A DNA stretch of 64,000 nt from JBQKLI01 sp012798975 (GCF_052116305.1 NZ_JBQKLI010000014.1:1-64000); one strand, 5' to 3'; shown: positions 1 to 9,182, counted from the first letter of the stretch. Numbers and translations are program-made. Notes: generated from the letters alone by a model not told the origin.

Positions 1-63
1 AGGCCATTGACCTTGTCTATACAATTCCACACATTCTTTTTTAAATTCATAGCTATATCGCAT
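1..63 (-). mobile_element. 5' end of an IS3-like transposase gene, cut by the window edge
   Basis: Reading leftward from an ATG at 61-63, 21 codons run off the window. They start MRYSYEFKKECVELYRQG and then QWP, the look of the helix-turn-helix N-terminus of IS3/IS150-type transposases. A GGAGG ribosome binding site lies at 71-79 (complement). No inverted repeat or target duplication could be confirmed, because most of the element lies outside. The family call rests on a short peptide. Confidence 0.5.
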
Positions 64-394
64 AAAAATACCCTCCTTACTGTTGTCCAGTAAAGAGGGT
101 ACATATCAAAACCCCGGTTTTTTATTTTTTATGAACGTGTTGTAAAAGATAGGAAGCAGGTAGTAGGTAGTAGGGAAAAACAGCTGCAAATAAGCATACT
201 TCCGCTGATTCCAACGCAGAGTTTACAACTAAGTATTTTAATTAAGACATTAATAAAATTCACGATACCTAAACTATATGCAGAAGCGAAAAACCCCTTT
301 TTTTCCAATAAAGAAAATAAATGCTCCTGTTATTTTCAACAACATCTCCACTCTTCCACACTTTTTTATCCCTCTCTTCCACTTTTTTCTAACT
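64..394. other. Intergenic region with purine-rich and pyrimidine-rich stretches
   Basis: This stretch holds no convincing gene. At 150-178 there is a G/A-rich run built on repeated GTAGTAGG units, and at 345-390 a C/T-rich run with CCACTCTTCCACAC. Both resemble the arms of the dispersed inverted-repeat elements at 13.1, 43.0 and 50.9 kb. Small open frames here overlap the 3' end of purH or read through low-complexity sequence and are not supported. Confidence 0.4.
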
Positions 395-1915
395 CTAGTG
401 TTTAAAATGTCTCGATCCTGTAAGCACCATGGAGATCCCTTTTTCATCGCAGGCTTTGACCGAATCCTGATCTTTGATAGATCCTCCCGGCTGAATAATA
501 GCGGATACTCCATGTTTTGAAGCTTCCCTAACACAGTCGTCAAAGGGAAAGAATGCGTCGCTTGCTAATGCCGATCCGGTAAAATCTACATCTGGATGAT
601 TGTTGAAGATGGATTCCAATGCCCATATTCTAGAAGTCTGCCCTCCGCCGATACCTAAAGTCACTCCGTCTTTTACGATAACAATGGCGTTCGATTTTAC
701 ATATTTGCAGACTTTCATCGCAAACTGGAGGTCTAAGCTTTCTTCGATATCCGGACTTTTTTTCGTTACAACTTCCCATTTATCATCTTCTTCCAAATCC
801 GCCTGCTGAACAAGCACCTCTCCATTTAAATACTTAATATCCATATCTACAGGCATTTTGTCGAAATCTATCTTAAGTATTCTTGTGTTTTTTTTCTTTG
901 AAAATTCTTTTAACGCTTCTTCTGAAAAATCTTTAGCCGCTATCACTTCTAAAAAGATTTCGTTCATTTTCGCAGCTGTCTTTTCGTTAATCGTACCGTT
1001 TATCGCAACGATCCCGCCAAAGATGGAGACGTCATCTGCATGGAAACATTTTTCATAAGCATCATAAACAGACTCTCCCTTTGCAACACCGCAGGGAGTT
1101 GCATGTTTCAACCCTACCGCATAGACGCCTCCTTGTTTATGAAGCTCTCCGCAAAGAGCAGCAGCAGTATTTAAATCGTTTAGATTGTTAAAGCTCAACT
1201 CTTTTCCCTGAAGGATTTCAAAATCTGAAAGATAGGAGTCTACATAAGGATCGGTATAATGGGCAGCTTCTTGTTTTGGGTTTTCTCCATATCGAAGCTT
1301 TCCTTCTTCTTTCATACCTATCGTGAAATACTTTGATTTTTTGCCCGTTTCTTCTTGAAAATATCTGGAAATCATCGCATCGTAATAAGCCGTATTGCTG
1401 AAAGCTTTCATGGCCAGTTCCATTCTATATTCTTCTTCTACTTCTCCTTTTTGAAGCTTTGTAAGAATTTCTTCATAATCCTCCGGATCCGTTACGATAA
1501 GCACATTTTTATAGTTCTTTGCAGAGGAACGGATTAATGTAGGGCCTCCGATATCGATATTTTCGATCATCGCTTCTCTCGGCGCTTTCTGCTTCAGTAC
1601 CCCTTCAAAATCGTAAAGATTGACACAAACAAGGTCGATGGCTTCGATTCCATGCTCCTTTACTGTCTCAACATGGGAAGAGACATCCCTTTTATAAAGA
1701 ATCCCTCCATGGACCTTTGGATGAAGGGTTTTTACCCTTCCCTCGAGCATTTCTGGAAAACCTGTATACTCTTCTATCCCTTTTACAGAGACTCCCGCTT
1801 CCTTTATTTTAGCAAGAGTTCCCCCAGTGGAGAGAATTTCATATCCTAATGCCTCTAGTCCTTTGGCAAACTCTTCAATCCCTCTTTTATCTGTAACACT
1901 CAGCAACGCTTTCAT
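395..1915 (-). CDS. purH: Bifunctional AICAR formyltransferase / IMP cyclohydrolase PurH
   Basis: This enzyme performs the last two steps of purine synthesis: formylation of AICAR with 10-formyl-tetrahydrofolate, then ring closure to IMP in the cytoplasm. At 506 residues it has the family's usual size. The N-terminal cyclohydrolase (MGS-like) domain, residues 1 to about 145, shows LLSVTDKRGI, LSTGGT and RVKTLHPKVHGGIL. The C-terminal transferase domain shows RYGENPKQEA near residue 210 and LKHATPCGVAKG near 270, which carries the catalytic Lys-His pair. It ends in the typical GSRHFKH. The gene lies only 9 bases downstream of the nuclease gene and is probably the last gene of a run that begins with the chromate-type transporters. 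No other pur genes are nearby. Confidence 0.97.
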   Translation of the reverse strand: MKALLSVTDKRGIEEFAKGLEALGYEILSTGGTLAKIKEAGVSVKGIEEYTGFPEMLEGRVKTLHPKVHGGILYKRDVSSHVETVKEHGIEAIDLVCVNLYDFEGVLKQKAPREAMIENIDIGGPTLIRSSAKNYKNVLIVTDPEDYEEILTKLQKGEVEEEYRMELAMKAFSNTAYYDAMISRYFQEETGKKSKYFTIGMKEEGKLRYGENPKQEAAHYTDPYVDSYLSDFEILQGKELSFNNLNDLNTAAALCGELHKQGGVYAVGLKHATPCGVAKGESVYDAYEKCFHADDVSIFGGIVAINGTINEKTAAKMNEIFLEVIAAKDFSEEALKEFSKKKNTRILKIDFDKMPVDMDIKYLNGEVLVQQADLEEDDKWEVVTKKSPDIEESLDLQFAMKVCKYVKSNAIVIVKDGVTLGIGGGQTSRIWALESIFNNHPDVDFTGSALASDAFFPFDDCVREASKHGVSAIIQPGGSIKDQDSVKACDEKGISMVLTGSRHFKH

Positions 1916-1924
1916 AAAATCCTC

Positions 1925-2641
1925 CTATTGTGCCGCTTTGCGAAATCCGGCTTTCTTCGCTTCATTCTCGGAGATAAAGCATTGTTCTCCTTTATTCTCA
2001 TCGATCTTTGTTCTATTGTAGTCTCTTTGATGGGGCATGTGATAAATCTTTTCGCCTTTACTATTAATATTTCCTTTAATAAGACCGGCAGACTTCTTGT
2101 CTTTTTCTTCTTTTTCAGCTTTTTTCCTAGTAAAACCTTCCTGCCAAAATCCCTTTCCCGATTCCCGAGCTACTGCCTCGATCTCTTGAAAGCGGTCAGC
2201 GTATTTGATATTTGGAGGATAGGTGGCTATTTGAGCCATACCTTCTTCTAAAAGATATTCATTCACCATTTTTCCATCTAAATAAAGATAAGCCAAAACT
2301 CTGCCGTATCGGTCTCTTTCTTGAACATCGTATTCTATCTCTACAACTCTTCCTTCTAAAAGTTCCTTTGCAAAATCAGAAGCGGTTTTTCCTTCTTTCA
2401 CGTTTCGCTCTTTTTGCGGCGCCACAGATTCAGGCGTATCCACTCCGATCAGACGAACTTTTTCTTTTTTGTCTATAAATATCTCATAAGTATCTCCATC
2501 GACGACACGGAGGATTTCCCCCTTCTGTCTATTATCCATTTCAACGGCTTCCGGTACAGTCCTTTCCGGAACTTCAGCTCCCGGATCTCCTCCACCAAAA
2601 GCAAGAGCAATACTTAATAAAAGTAATTCAATTATTTTCAA
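1925..2641 (-). CDS. Secreted thermonuclease (SNase family) with C-terminal Excalibur-like domain
   Basis: Predicted exported, calcium-dependent nuclease of the staphylococcal nuclease type. A short hydrophobic N-terminus (IIELLLLSIALAFGGG) looks like a signal or anchor. The SNase fold spans about residues 40-170 with VVDGDT, VRLIGVDTPES (catalytic Arg and Glu) and RDRYGRVLAYLY (second Arg). Residues about 187-238 form the small tail often found after SNase domains in Clostridia (GNINSKGEKIYH, then KAGFRKA at the end). The start appears to be TTG at 2641, preceded by AAAGGATG; no ATG with a better site is in frame upstream. It sits 15 bases after the second transporter gene and 9 before purH. 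Confidence 0.88.
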   Translation of the reverse strand: MKIIELLLLSIALAFGGGDPGAEVPERTVPEAVEMDNRQKGEILRVVDGDTYEIFIDKKEKVRLIGVDTPESVAPQKERNVKEGKTASDFAKELLEGRVVEIEYDVQERDRYGRVLAYLYLDGKMVNEYLLEEGMAQIATYPPNIKYADRFQEIEAVARESGKGFWQEGFTRKKAEKEEKDKKSAGLIKGNINSKGEKIYHMPHQRDYNRTKIDENKGEQCFISENEAKKAGFRKAAQ

Positions 2642-2656
2642 ATAGCATCCTTTCTG

Positions 2657-3214
2657 TTATAAAATCAAACTCAGCACCATCCCAAGCCCCGCTCCCAAAG
2701 CAATCAGTTTTATTAGATCCACTTTTTTCACATAAAGAACGAGACCTATAAAAAAGCAGATCAGCGCTGTAAGATTTAGTTGATTTGCTGCAATCATTCC
2801 TTCTTTAAATAACGATTCCTGAGTCATAGACAAAGCTGCGATAAAGATCAGCCCCACAATGCCCGGTTTTATTCCTTTTAAAATCTTATCCATAAAATAG
2901 AATTTTCGATCGCTAAAATAAAAGTGTCCCAGTATCATCATTAATATAAATTGCGGTGTAACACTTCCTGCGGTGGCTATCACAGCTCCAGGAAACCCTG
3001 CTAATTTTGTCCCTACAAATGTAGCTGAGTTTATGGAAATCGGGCCTGGGGTCATCTGAGAAATAGAAATAATATCTGTCATCTCTTGAAGACTAAGCCA
3101 GCCGTACTGCTCCACTATAACCTTTTGTATCATAGGTAAAATAGCATAGCCGCCTCCAAAAGCAAAAGCCCCTACTTGCAGAAAAGCAATATATAAATGC
3201 AAAAGCGGATTCAT
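2657..3214 (-). CDS. Chromate transporter family protein (short CHR domain, second partner)
   Basis: Integral membrane protein of 185 residues, a single CHR domain of the short-chain ChrA type that acts in pairs. The typical start is visible: FLQVGAFAFGGGYAILPMIQ, and the SQMTPGPISINSATFVG motif follows near residue 55. Its start codon overlaps the stop of the partner gene by 4 bases, so the two are translationally coupled. Known members export chromate or carry sulfate-like anions; the substrate here is not shown by the sequence. Confidence 0.88.
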   Translation of the reverse strand: MNPLLHLYIAFLQVGAFAFGGGYAILPMIQKVIVEQYGWLSLQEMTDIISISQMTPGPISINSATFVGTKLAGFPGAVIATAGSVTPQFILMMILGHFYFSDRKFYFMDKILKGIKPGIVGLIFIAALSMTQESLFKEGMIAANQLNLTALICFFIGLVLYVKKVDLIKLIALGAGLGMVLSLIL

Positions 3215-3774
3215 CTATTCTCCTCCTCTTTTCTTATCGAAAAAAATGTCAGCCCGGAGAATCCTAAAAATAAAATGATCAGTGCTGTATGTATTCCCAA
3301 AAAGTAAGATGCCGTAAAAGACATCACCATCATAATGACAGAAAAAACTGGTGTGGTTTTCAAAGCGCTCCTCCCCAGATTAACAGTAGTGACCAGAAGC
3401 ACCGCACTAATAATTCCGCTCATTCCCAATAAAGCAGATTTCACCCAAAAATTTTCGCTGAAACTTTGATAAAAAAAAGAAATCGCTGTAATAATTATCA
3501 AGCAGGGCAGTACAGATGCAGTTAAAGAAACAACAGCCCCAGGCACACCTTTTAATTTGTAACCTGTTAAAAGAGAAGTACTTATGGCCATCGCACCCGG
3601 ACCTGTCTGGGCCAATGCTATAATATTAAGCATCGTATCATCATCGATTAAGGATCTCTTTACTGCAAATTCATCCCGCACCACCGGCACAATGGTGTAG
3701 CCGCCTCCGAATGTTACTGCGTTGATCTTAAAAAAGAGCAGAAACAATTGCAGATAGCTTATTTCCTGTGTCAT
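3211..3774 (-). CDS. Chromate transporter family protein (short CHR domain, first partner)
   Basis: Integral membrane protein of 187 residues and first of the CHR pair. It carries LFFKINAVTFGGGYTIVPVV at the N-terminus, the AQTGPGAMAIS motif near residue 55, and four to six hydrophobic segments. A strong AAAAGGAGG site precedes the ATG. It heads the tight run CHR-CHR-nuclease-purH, the last two being an unusual partnership that probably reflects shared transcription rather than shared function. Confidence 0.88.
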   Translation of the reverse strand: MTQEISYLQLFLLFFKINAVTFGGGYTIVPVVRDEFAVKRSLIDDDTMLNIIALAQTGPGAMAISTSLLTGYKLKGVPGAVVSLTASVLPCLIIITAISFFYQSFSENFWVKSALLGMSGIISAVLLVTTVNLGRSALKTTPVFSVIMMVMSFTASYFLGIHTALIILFLGFSGLTFFSIRKEEENR

Positions 3775-3875
3775 AAAAACCTCCTTTTCACCTCTTCCTG
3801 TCTATTATATCAAAGAACAGTATAGGACAAAATTTCTCCCGTTGAAAATTCTTTTTCCTTACGAAATCTGCAAAA

Positions 3876-3895
3876 GAAAAAACGGCTTTCGCCGT
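3876..3895 (-). terminator. Terminator after the ECF S-component gene
   Basis: On the minus strand the stem ACGGC-GAAA-GCCGT is followed by TTTTTT. It begins directly after the TAG stop of the ECF gene. Confidence 0.85.
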
Positions 3896-4411
3896 CTACT
3901 TTTCCATATCATATTTTCTTATCAGCTTTATAAAAACAGGTACAAAGATGATATACAATATCCCGTTTCCTATTCCATGGAGCAGATCAAAATAAATCCC
4001 CGCTGCATAGTAGGGCAGAAAACGGTCCATCCCCATAAAGGAAACAGCTTGAAGAAGGGAAATAATAAACCCATAGAGAATCCCCGCTAAAACACTGTGT
4101 ACTATCTGTAAAATAAATGCTTTTTTTAACAACCTTCTAAAAAGCCATGTGATTAAAACGATAACTCCATAAGTTATAATCTGAAAAACAGTCCATATTC
4201 CCATCCCCATATAAAGATTTGTAATCATAATCGTAACCATCGCTACAGAAAATCCTTCCCACAGACCTAAATAAAGAGTCATTACCAGAACAATATCTGT
4301 AACAGGCTGAACATTTGGAATAGAAATAAAAAGCGTCCTTCCCACAATGGCTGCAGCAGCAGTCAATGCAAGAAAGGTAAGCTTTCTAACCGAATAATTA
4401 TTCTGCCTCAT
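3896..4411 (-). CDS. ECF transporter S component (substrate-binding membrane subunit)
   Basis: This 171-residue protein has about five or six membrane helices and the short, very hydrophobic architecture of energy-coupling-factor S components. KLTFLALTAAAAIVGR near the N-terminus and an acidic-aromatic motif (YFDLLHGIGN) near the C-terminus are seen. It overlaps the upstream DUF4430 lipoprotein gene by 14 bases. That pairing is typical of ECF systems proposed to carry cobalamin or related corrinoids (CbrT-like), so corrinoid uptake is a reasonable inference. The shared ATPase and T subunits are not in the window. Confidence 0.75.
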   Translation of the reverse strand: MRQNNYSVRKLTFLALTAAAAIVGRTLFISIPNVQPVTDIVLVMTLYLGLWEGFSVAMVTIMITNLYMGMGIWTVFQIITYGVIVLITWLFRRLLKKAFILQIVHSVLAGILYGFIISLLQAVSFMGMDRFLPYYAAGIYFDLLHGIGNGILYIIFVPVFIKLIRKYDMEK

Positions 4412-4820
4412 ACACGCTTAAAGTAAAGACAATACGATCCCCTGGTTTTATATCATAATCGTAAGCGCCAACATTGACCATTTCTCCATTTGCCGTATAG
4501 GTCCACCATTTATTTTCTTCCGGATTTTGTGAAATCCCATCGATCGCTGTTATAAAACCGGAGTCGTCTTTTACCACTTCCATATTTTCTTCCATAACTG
4601 CTCCTAGTTTTTCACCTGTCTTAAAATTAAGTTCCTTACGGGAAACTTCTTCATCTCCATTCATAAGGATAAACTCTATTCTTCCTTCTTGACCTACAGG
4701 AACTGCGGTTTCTTCTTTCTTTGTTTCTTCCTTTACAGGAGTTTGATTTGTCTGGCATGAAGCCAAAGTAATTACACAAATAAGTGCAAGACCTAGTTTT
4801 TTCAATAATTTAATATTCAT
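4398..4820 (-). CDS. DUF4430-domain lipoprotein next to an ECF transporter
   Basis: A 140-residue lipoprotein: basic start, hydrophobic core and lipobox LASC with Cys at residue 22, then a low-complexity Lys/Glu linker. Residues about 45-140 form a DUF4430 (transcobalamin C-terminal-like) domain, with NKWWTYTANGEMVNVGAYDY as the recognisable stretch. Domains of this kind can bind corrinoids at the cell surface. The gene is translationally coupled to the following ECF S component, which supports a joint role as surface receptor plus importer. No cobalamin riboswitch fits in the 77 bases upstream. Confidence 0.78.
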   Translation of the reverse strand: MNIKLLKKLGLALICVITLASCQTNQTPVKEETKKEETAVPVGQEGRIEFILMNGDEEVSRKELNFKTGEKLGAVMEENMEVVKDDSGFITAIDGISQNPEENKWWTYTANGEMVNVGAYDYDIKPGDRIVFTLSVYEAE

Positions 4821-4862
4821 GTTCTTCTCCTCTGATAAACTTCTTCTGTTTTTTTAATAGAA

Positions 4863-4890
4863 GGAGAGCATCTAGATTTCGATGCTCCCC
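4863..4890. terminator. Hairpin between the PfkB gene and the DUF4430 gene
   Basis: A ten-pair stem with one mismatch (GAGCATC against GATGCTC, extended by GG/CC) lies directly downstream of the PfkB gene. It lacks a clear U-tract on the minus strand, so termination there may be partial. Confidence 0.45.
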
Positions 4891-4897
4891 ATCTCAA

Positions 4898-5797
4898 TTA
4901 TTTTTCAATATCTTTTTTATAGGGCAACGCACTGTATCCGCCCTTGTTGCTTAAGGTAATCGCAGCAGCTTTTGTTGCATATTTTATAGCTTCTATCGTT
5001 TCCATGCCAGTCGTAATTCCAATAACAAATGTCCCCACAAAGCTGTCTCCTACACATTTCCCGTCTTTTCCTGCTACTTCTTCTGCTGGAATCTTTGTAA
5101 ATTCTTCTCCGTTATAATAGATTGAACCTTCTTGACCTAAAGTTACGATTATATTGTGGCAGCCCAGCTCATCAATTTTTTTGCAGGCTTCCTCGATCTT
5201 ATGTGTTTTTATCTCGTTATGAACTGTAAAAAACAGTTCGATTTCGTTTGGAATTAAATAATCCACATACTTTAGATAGGATGCATCGAAATCCTGGCTT
5301 GCCGGTGCCGGATTTACAAAGGTTTGAATATTCTGTTCGTGGCAGTGTTTAAGAATCGGTAAAATCACCTCAAAAGGCAGTTCGAACTGCAGCAATACTG
5401 CATCGACACCTTCCAAAAGTTCATAGATTTTGGGCAGATCCTCTACGGTAATGGATCTTGTTGCTCCAGGATAAACCACACTGTTTGTTTCGCTGTTATC
5501 ATCGATATAGATGATTTTTTCTCCTGTTCTTACTCCGCCTTTTATAAATACTCCAGATGTATCTATCCCATAGCGTTTCATCGAGTTCAGACAGATCTCG
5601 CCGCCTTCATCCTCTCCGACCATTCCGATCATTTTAATATCGCCCTCTAGTTTCGCCATGGTAACCGCTTGATTTTGACCTCTCCCGCCTTCTCTCGAAA
5701 GCATAGATTTAGCCGTTAAAACCTCGCTTGCCAATGGGATTCTTGGAATATTATAGGTATATTCCATAAAAATACTTCCGATTACTGCTATTGTCAT
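4898..5797 (-). CDS. PfkB-family carbohydrate kinase (ribokinase-like)
   Basis: Cytoplasmic ATP-dependent sugar kinase of the ribokinase fold, 299 residues from the chosen start. The N-terminal signature GGRGQNQAVTMAKL matches the substrate-side PfkB motif, and GKCVGDSFVGTF holds the catalytic Asp of the second signature, although the usual GAGD is CVGD here. An earlier ATG at 5815 is in frame, but AAAGGAAGG sits 5 bases before the ATG at 5797, so that start is preferred. It is next to the TalC-type aldolase gene on the same strand. The sugar cannot be read from the sequence. Confidence 0.82.
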   Translation of the reverse strand: MTIAVIGSIFMEYTYNIPRIPLASEVLTAKSMLSREGGRGQNQAVTMAKLEGDIKMIGMVGEDEGGEICLNSMKRYGIDTSGVFIKGGVRTGEKIIYIDDNSETNSVVYPGATRSITVEDLPKIYELLEGVDAVLLQFELPFEVILPILKHCHEQNIQTFVNPAPASQDFDASYLKYVDYLIPNEIELFFTVHNEIKTHKIEEACKKIDELGCHNIIVTLGQEGSIYYNGEEFTKIPAEEVAGKDGKCVGDSFVGTFVIGITTGMETIEAIKYATKAAAITLSNKGGYSALPYKKDIEK

Positions 5798-5878
5798 GTC
5801 AACCTTCCTTTCCATTAAATCTTCTGTTCTTTTTAATTGAAGGAAAAGAAATTGTCAGGCCCCTTTCTCCCGCAAAAA

Positions 5879-6520
5879 TTATTTAACACTTTCCCAGTCT
5901 TTTAAGAATTTTTCTATTCCGCTGTCTGTTAAAGGATGTTTTACCATTTGCTCATACACTTTGTAAGGAATAGTGCTGATATCCGCTCCCGCCTTTGCAA
6001 TATTTAACACATGAAGAGGATGGCGGATGGACGCTGCTATGATTTCGGTATGAATACCATAATTTTTGAAGATTTTTACGATATCTTCTATTAAAGTGAT
6101 TCCATCTGTACTAATATCATCTAGTCTTCCAAGGAAAGGACTCACATAAGAAGCTCCTGCTTTTGCAGCCATTAACGCTTGAGTTGCCGAAAAAACTAAT
6201 GTTACATTCGTGTGAACACCGTCTTTTGAAAGCTGTGAACAAGCCTTTAAGCCTTCTTTTGTCATTGGAAGTTTGATTACGATATTATCGTGAATCTTCG
6301 TAAGTTCTTTCGCTTCTTCAAGCATCCCTTCCGCATCTTCGCTTACTACCTCTGCGGAAATAGGTCCATTCACAATCTCAGTAATTTCTTGAACGACCTC
6401 ATGAAAATCTCTGCCCTCTTTTACAATAAGAGAAGGATTTGTCGTTACACCGTCCAATATTCCCCAAGAAGCTACCTCTTTGATTTCATTAACATTTGCC
6501 GTATCTATAAAAAACTTCAT
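5879..6520 (-). CDS. talC: Transaldolase / fructose-6-phosphate aldolase family protein (TalC type)
   Basis: Small class I aldolase of 213 residues, the normal TalC/FSA length. [15 protein letters not shown] at the start, GVTTNPSL near residue 30, VIKLPMT with the Schiff-base lysine near residue 85, and [20 protein letters not shown] are diagnostic. A longer frame to 6562 exists, but AAAGGAG lies 6 bases before the ATG at 6520. It may serve the pentose phosphate pathway or act as a fructose-6-phosphate aldolase; the family does not separate the two by sequence alone. A good promoter lies upstream. Confidence 0.9.
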   Translation of the reverse strand: MKFFIDTANVNEIKEVASWGILDGVTTNPSLIVKEGRDFHEVVQEITEIVNGPISAEVVSEDAEGMLEEAKELTKIHDNIVIKLPMTKEGLKACSQLSKDGVHTNVTLVFSATQALMAAKAGASYVSPFLGRLDDISTDGITLIEDIVKIFKNYGIHTEIIAASIRHPLHVLNIAKAGADISTIPYKVYEQMVKHPLTDSGIEKFLKDWESVK

Positions 6521-6560
6521 CTGCATCTCCTTTGTTTTATACTTTCTATCCAACAATTCC

Positions 6561-6588
6561 ATTATATCAGGAATAAAAACAGGGTCAA
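6561..6588 (-). promoter_or_regulatory. Sigma-A type promoter for talC
   Basis: On the minus strand TTGACC and TATAAT are separated by 16 bases, about 40 bases before the talC start. Confidence 0.7.
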
Positions 6589-6715
6589 AATATAGTAAAA
6601 GATAGTGATAATCCTATACTATTATATCTGAAAAAATTACATAACCACTATATACAATTTTTATAACCCACCATCTATAATTACTATAACAGTATTACTT
6701 TTTCTAATGAATACA

Positions 6716-6745
6716 AAAATCACCGTAGTGCTTTACGGTGATTTT
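6716..6745. terminator. Terminator after the GntP permease gene
   Basis: A perfect 12-pair stem AAAATCACCGTA / TACGGTGATTTT with a 6-base loop lies 14 bases beyond the permease stop. The flanking A and T runs let it work on either strand. Confidence 0.85.
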
Positions 6746-6758
6746 AAATCTACTATCG

Positions 6759-8162
6759 CTAAAATATGATTGATAAAACTATTAACTCAACAAATCCTAC
6801 TGCCCAAGCGATTGTTGACGTTAAAGACCATACTCGAATCTGCTCTTTAACATTTTTAATACCTAGTGTATTATTTACAACCCAAAAATAACTATCGTTA
6901 AAATAAGAGAAGAATAATGATCCTATACAACAAGCAAACGCTCCTAGAATAGGGTTCTCTCCACTAGCTACGATAATAGGCGCTGTTATGGATGCTGCTG
7001 TCATCATTGCCACAGTTCCAGATCCTTGTATGAAACGCATTGCCGTAGCTATAATGAAAGGTAGTATAATAATTGGAATCGGCGTCTCTGCAATCATATT
7101 AGCAATATAAACACCAAGCCCACTGTCCTTAATTACTTGTCCAAAGGCACCACCACCTCCTGTTACAAGTAGAATAATACCAGCAGATTTCATTCCTTTT
7201 TCCATCTCAAAGAGTATTTCATCTTTAGTTAGCCTTCTCCCTAAAGTAAAGATGGCCAATAATAATCCTAGACCTACAGCTACAATAGGATCACCTAAAA
7301 ATTGAAGAACCTCCCATACACCACCTTCTAGTTTCATAGCATCTGTAACTGTGTTTAATAGAATTAGAATAATTGGAAGTACTAACGGTCCAAAAGATTC
7401 TATCGTTGAAGGTACGTTTTCCATATCCATATTATGAACTTCATCATAATTCGGCTCTTCATATGCAGGTCTAATATAACCAGTATTATCATCATTTGGA
7501 ATTTGATAAATCTTTTTCCCCACTTTTCGAGCATATATCATACAAGCAATCGTCATAGGTATGGCTAATACGAATGCATATAAAATAAATGTACCAACAT
7601 CTACACCATAGATTCCAGCTACTCCAAGAGGTCCTGGTGTAGGAGGAATCATTGTATGAGTAATAACAAGTCCTGCTGCAAGAGCAACTCCCAAAGAAAT
7701 TACTGATTTTTTCGTAACTTTCGAAATCGCCTTTGCAATAGGAGAAAGGATAATAAAACCAGAATCGCAATAAATGGGAATGGACACAAAGAAACCTGTT
7801 AAAGCTAAAGCTTCTTCCTCTCTTCCTTTACCAAATAATTTCAAGAAAGTTTGTGCCATTCTTTGCGCTGCTCCTGTTGCTTCAAAAATTTGGCCCATCA
7901 TAACTCCAAAGCCGATAATGATACCAATACTTCCTAAAGTACCGCCAAATCCAGTTTTAATAGCATTAATAACGCCCAGAGTCTTCCCATCATCAAGCAA
8001 TAAGTCCTGCATCGGCATTCCGCCCACAACTCCAGCTACTACTGCTGCAATAATTAGGGCTAAAAATGCGTGCACTTTTGTTTTTAACACTAAGAAAATC
8101 AGCAATGCTATCGCTACTAAAAGCCCCACGAGCATCTGAGTTCCGTTTAATCCACCTACCAT
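6759..8162 (-). CDS. GntP-family sugar acid:proton symporter
   Basis: Inner membrane permease of 467 residues with some 12-14 hydrophobic segments, the size and pattern of gluconate permeases. Typical motifs are GFGVMMGQIFEATGAAQRMA (about residue 85), FFVSIPIYCDSGFIILSPIA (about 130), THTMIPPTPGPLGVAG (about 170) and SYFNDSYFWVVNN near the end. It is the last gene of the operon regulator-kinase-dehydrogenase-permease, so its substrate is probably the four-carbon sugar acid used by the two enzymes. Confidence 0.93.
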   Translation of the reverse strand: MVGGLNGTQMLVGLLVAIALLIFLVLKTKVHAFLALIIAAVVAGVVGGMPMQDLLLDDGKTLGVINAIKTGFGGTLGSIGIIIGFGVMMGQIFEATGAAQRMAQTFLKLFGKGREEEALALTGFFVSIPIYCDSGFIILSPIAKAISKVTKKSVISLGVALAAGLVITHTMIPPTPGPLGVAGIYGVDVGTFILYAFVLAIPMTIACMIYARKVGKKIYQIPNDDNTGYIRPAYEEPNYDEVHNMDMENVPSTIESFGPLVLPIILILLNTVTDAMKLEGGVWEVLQFLGDPIVAVGLGLLLAIFTLGRRLTKDEILFEMEKGMKSAGIILLVTGGGGAFGQVIKDSGLGVYIANMIAETPIPIIILPFIIATAMRFIQGSGTVAMMTAASITAPIIVASGENPILGAFACCIGSLFFSYFNDSYFWVVNNTLGIKNVKEQIRVWSLTSTIAWAVGFVELIVLSIIF

Positions 8163-8177
8163 AATTTTATTTCCTCT

Positions 8178-9173
8178 CTATTCACGATTAAAATTAGGAG
8201 CATATTTTGCTGCTAATTTCACTGCTTCAATCATACTGACAGCAGAAGCTGTATTTTTTCCTGCATGGCTATAAGCTGTTCCATGGTCCACACTTGTTCT
8301 TAAAAAAGGCATAGAGTTCGTAATAGAAATCGTCTTCTCAAAATTATAGGTCTTTGTGGCAATATGTCCTTGATCATGATAAAGACTTAATACTGATGCA
8401 TATTTTCCTTTCAAAGCCAAGTGAAAAACAGAATCCGCTCCGATAGGTCCCACTACATCGTAACCCTCTCTTTGAGCTTGTTCGATGGCCGGCGTTATTT
8501 CTTTTACTTCTTCCCAACCGAAAAGTCCATGCTCTCCTGAATGCGGATTTAATCCAGCTACGGCCATAGTCCCTTTTACACCAAGTATTTCCATCGCTTC
8601 GGTACATCGTTTAATATATTCTAATACCCTATCGTATGTGACTGCATCTAAAGCATCTCTTAAACTTAAATGGCGTGATAAGAAAAACACTCTCAAATCT
8701 TCCACTTCAAACATCGTAAGAGGATCATGAACGCCGGATATCTCTTCAAGCATTTCTGTATGTCCAATATAAGGAACATCTGCTGCTCTTAGAGACTCTT
8801 TGTTGATGGGCGTTGTAGCGATAGCATCTACTTCTTTTGCCATAGCAAGCTCCCCTGCTTTTTTAATATAAAGATAAGAAGCTTTTCCGCAAAGAGCATC
8901 TACTTTTCCAAATTCAAAGGGACCTGTTACAACCCCTAAATCCATCATGTCAATTGTTCCATACTCGAATTTAGCATTTTCTACATCTTCTACAATGTTT
9001 ATTTTTAAATCTAAACCTGTAATTTCGATTGCTTTCTCAACGACATAACGATCTCCAACAAGAAACATATTACAGATATCATAAAGAGATTTTTCTGCAA
9101 AAGTGTACATTGTAATTTCCGGACCTATCCCCGCCGGATCTCCTAGTGGTATTCCAATAATTGGTTTTTTCAT
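8178..9173 (-). CDS. pdxA2: PdxA2-type 4-phospho-sugar-acid dehydrogenase
   Basis: NAD-dependent, metal-binding dehydrogenase of the PdxA family, 331 residues. [15 protein letters not shown] opens the protein, [13 protein letters not shown] and IGHTEML (metal-binding His) lie near residues 120-140, and [11 protein letters not shown] and [15 protein letters not shown] hold the other conserved histidines. The true vitamin B6 enzyme is PdxA. The PdxA2 branch, found beside DUF1537 kinases, oxidises 4-phospho-threonate or -erythronate with loss of CO2 to give dihydroxyacetone phosphate. The gene lies 9 bases after such a kinase gene, so the catabolic role is the better reading. Confidence 0.9.
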   Translation of the reverse strand: MKKPIIGIPLGDPAGIGPEITMYTFAEKSLYDICNMFLVGDRYVVEKAIEITGLDLKINIVEDVENAKFEYGTIDMMDLGVVTGPFEFGKVDALCGKASYLYIKKAGELAMAKEVDAIATTPINKESLRAADVPYIGHTEMLEEISGVHDPLTMFEVEDLRVFFLSRHLSLRDALDAVTYDRVLEYIKRCTEAMEILGVKGTMAVAGLNPHSGEHGLFGWEEVKEITPAIEQAQREGYDVVGPIGADSVFHLALKGKYASVLSLYHDQGHIATKTYNFEKTISITNSMPFLRTSVDHGTAYSHAGKNTASAVSMIEAVKLAAKYAPNFNRE

Positions 9174-9182
9174 AATATCCTC

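Noticed and set aside
278..520. 80-codon frame overlapping the purH 3' end
   Set aside because: Phe/Leu-rich product from a pyrimidine-rich stretch, antisense to purH.
4821..4897. Cobalamin riboswitch before the DUF4430/ECF genes
   Set aside because: The gap is only 77 bases and no B12-box-like sequence is seen.
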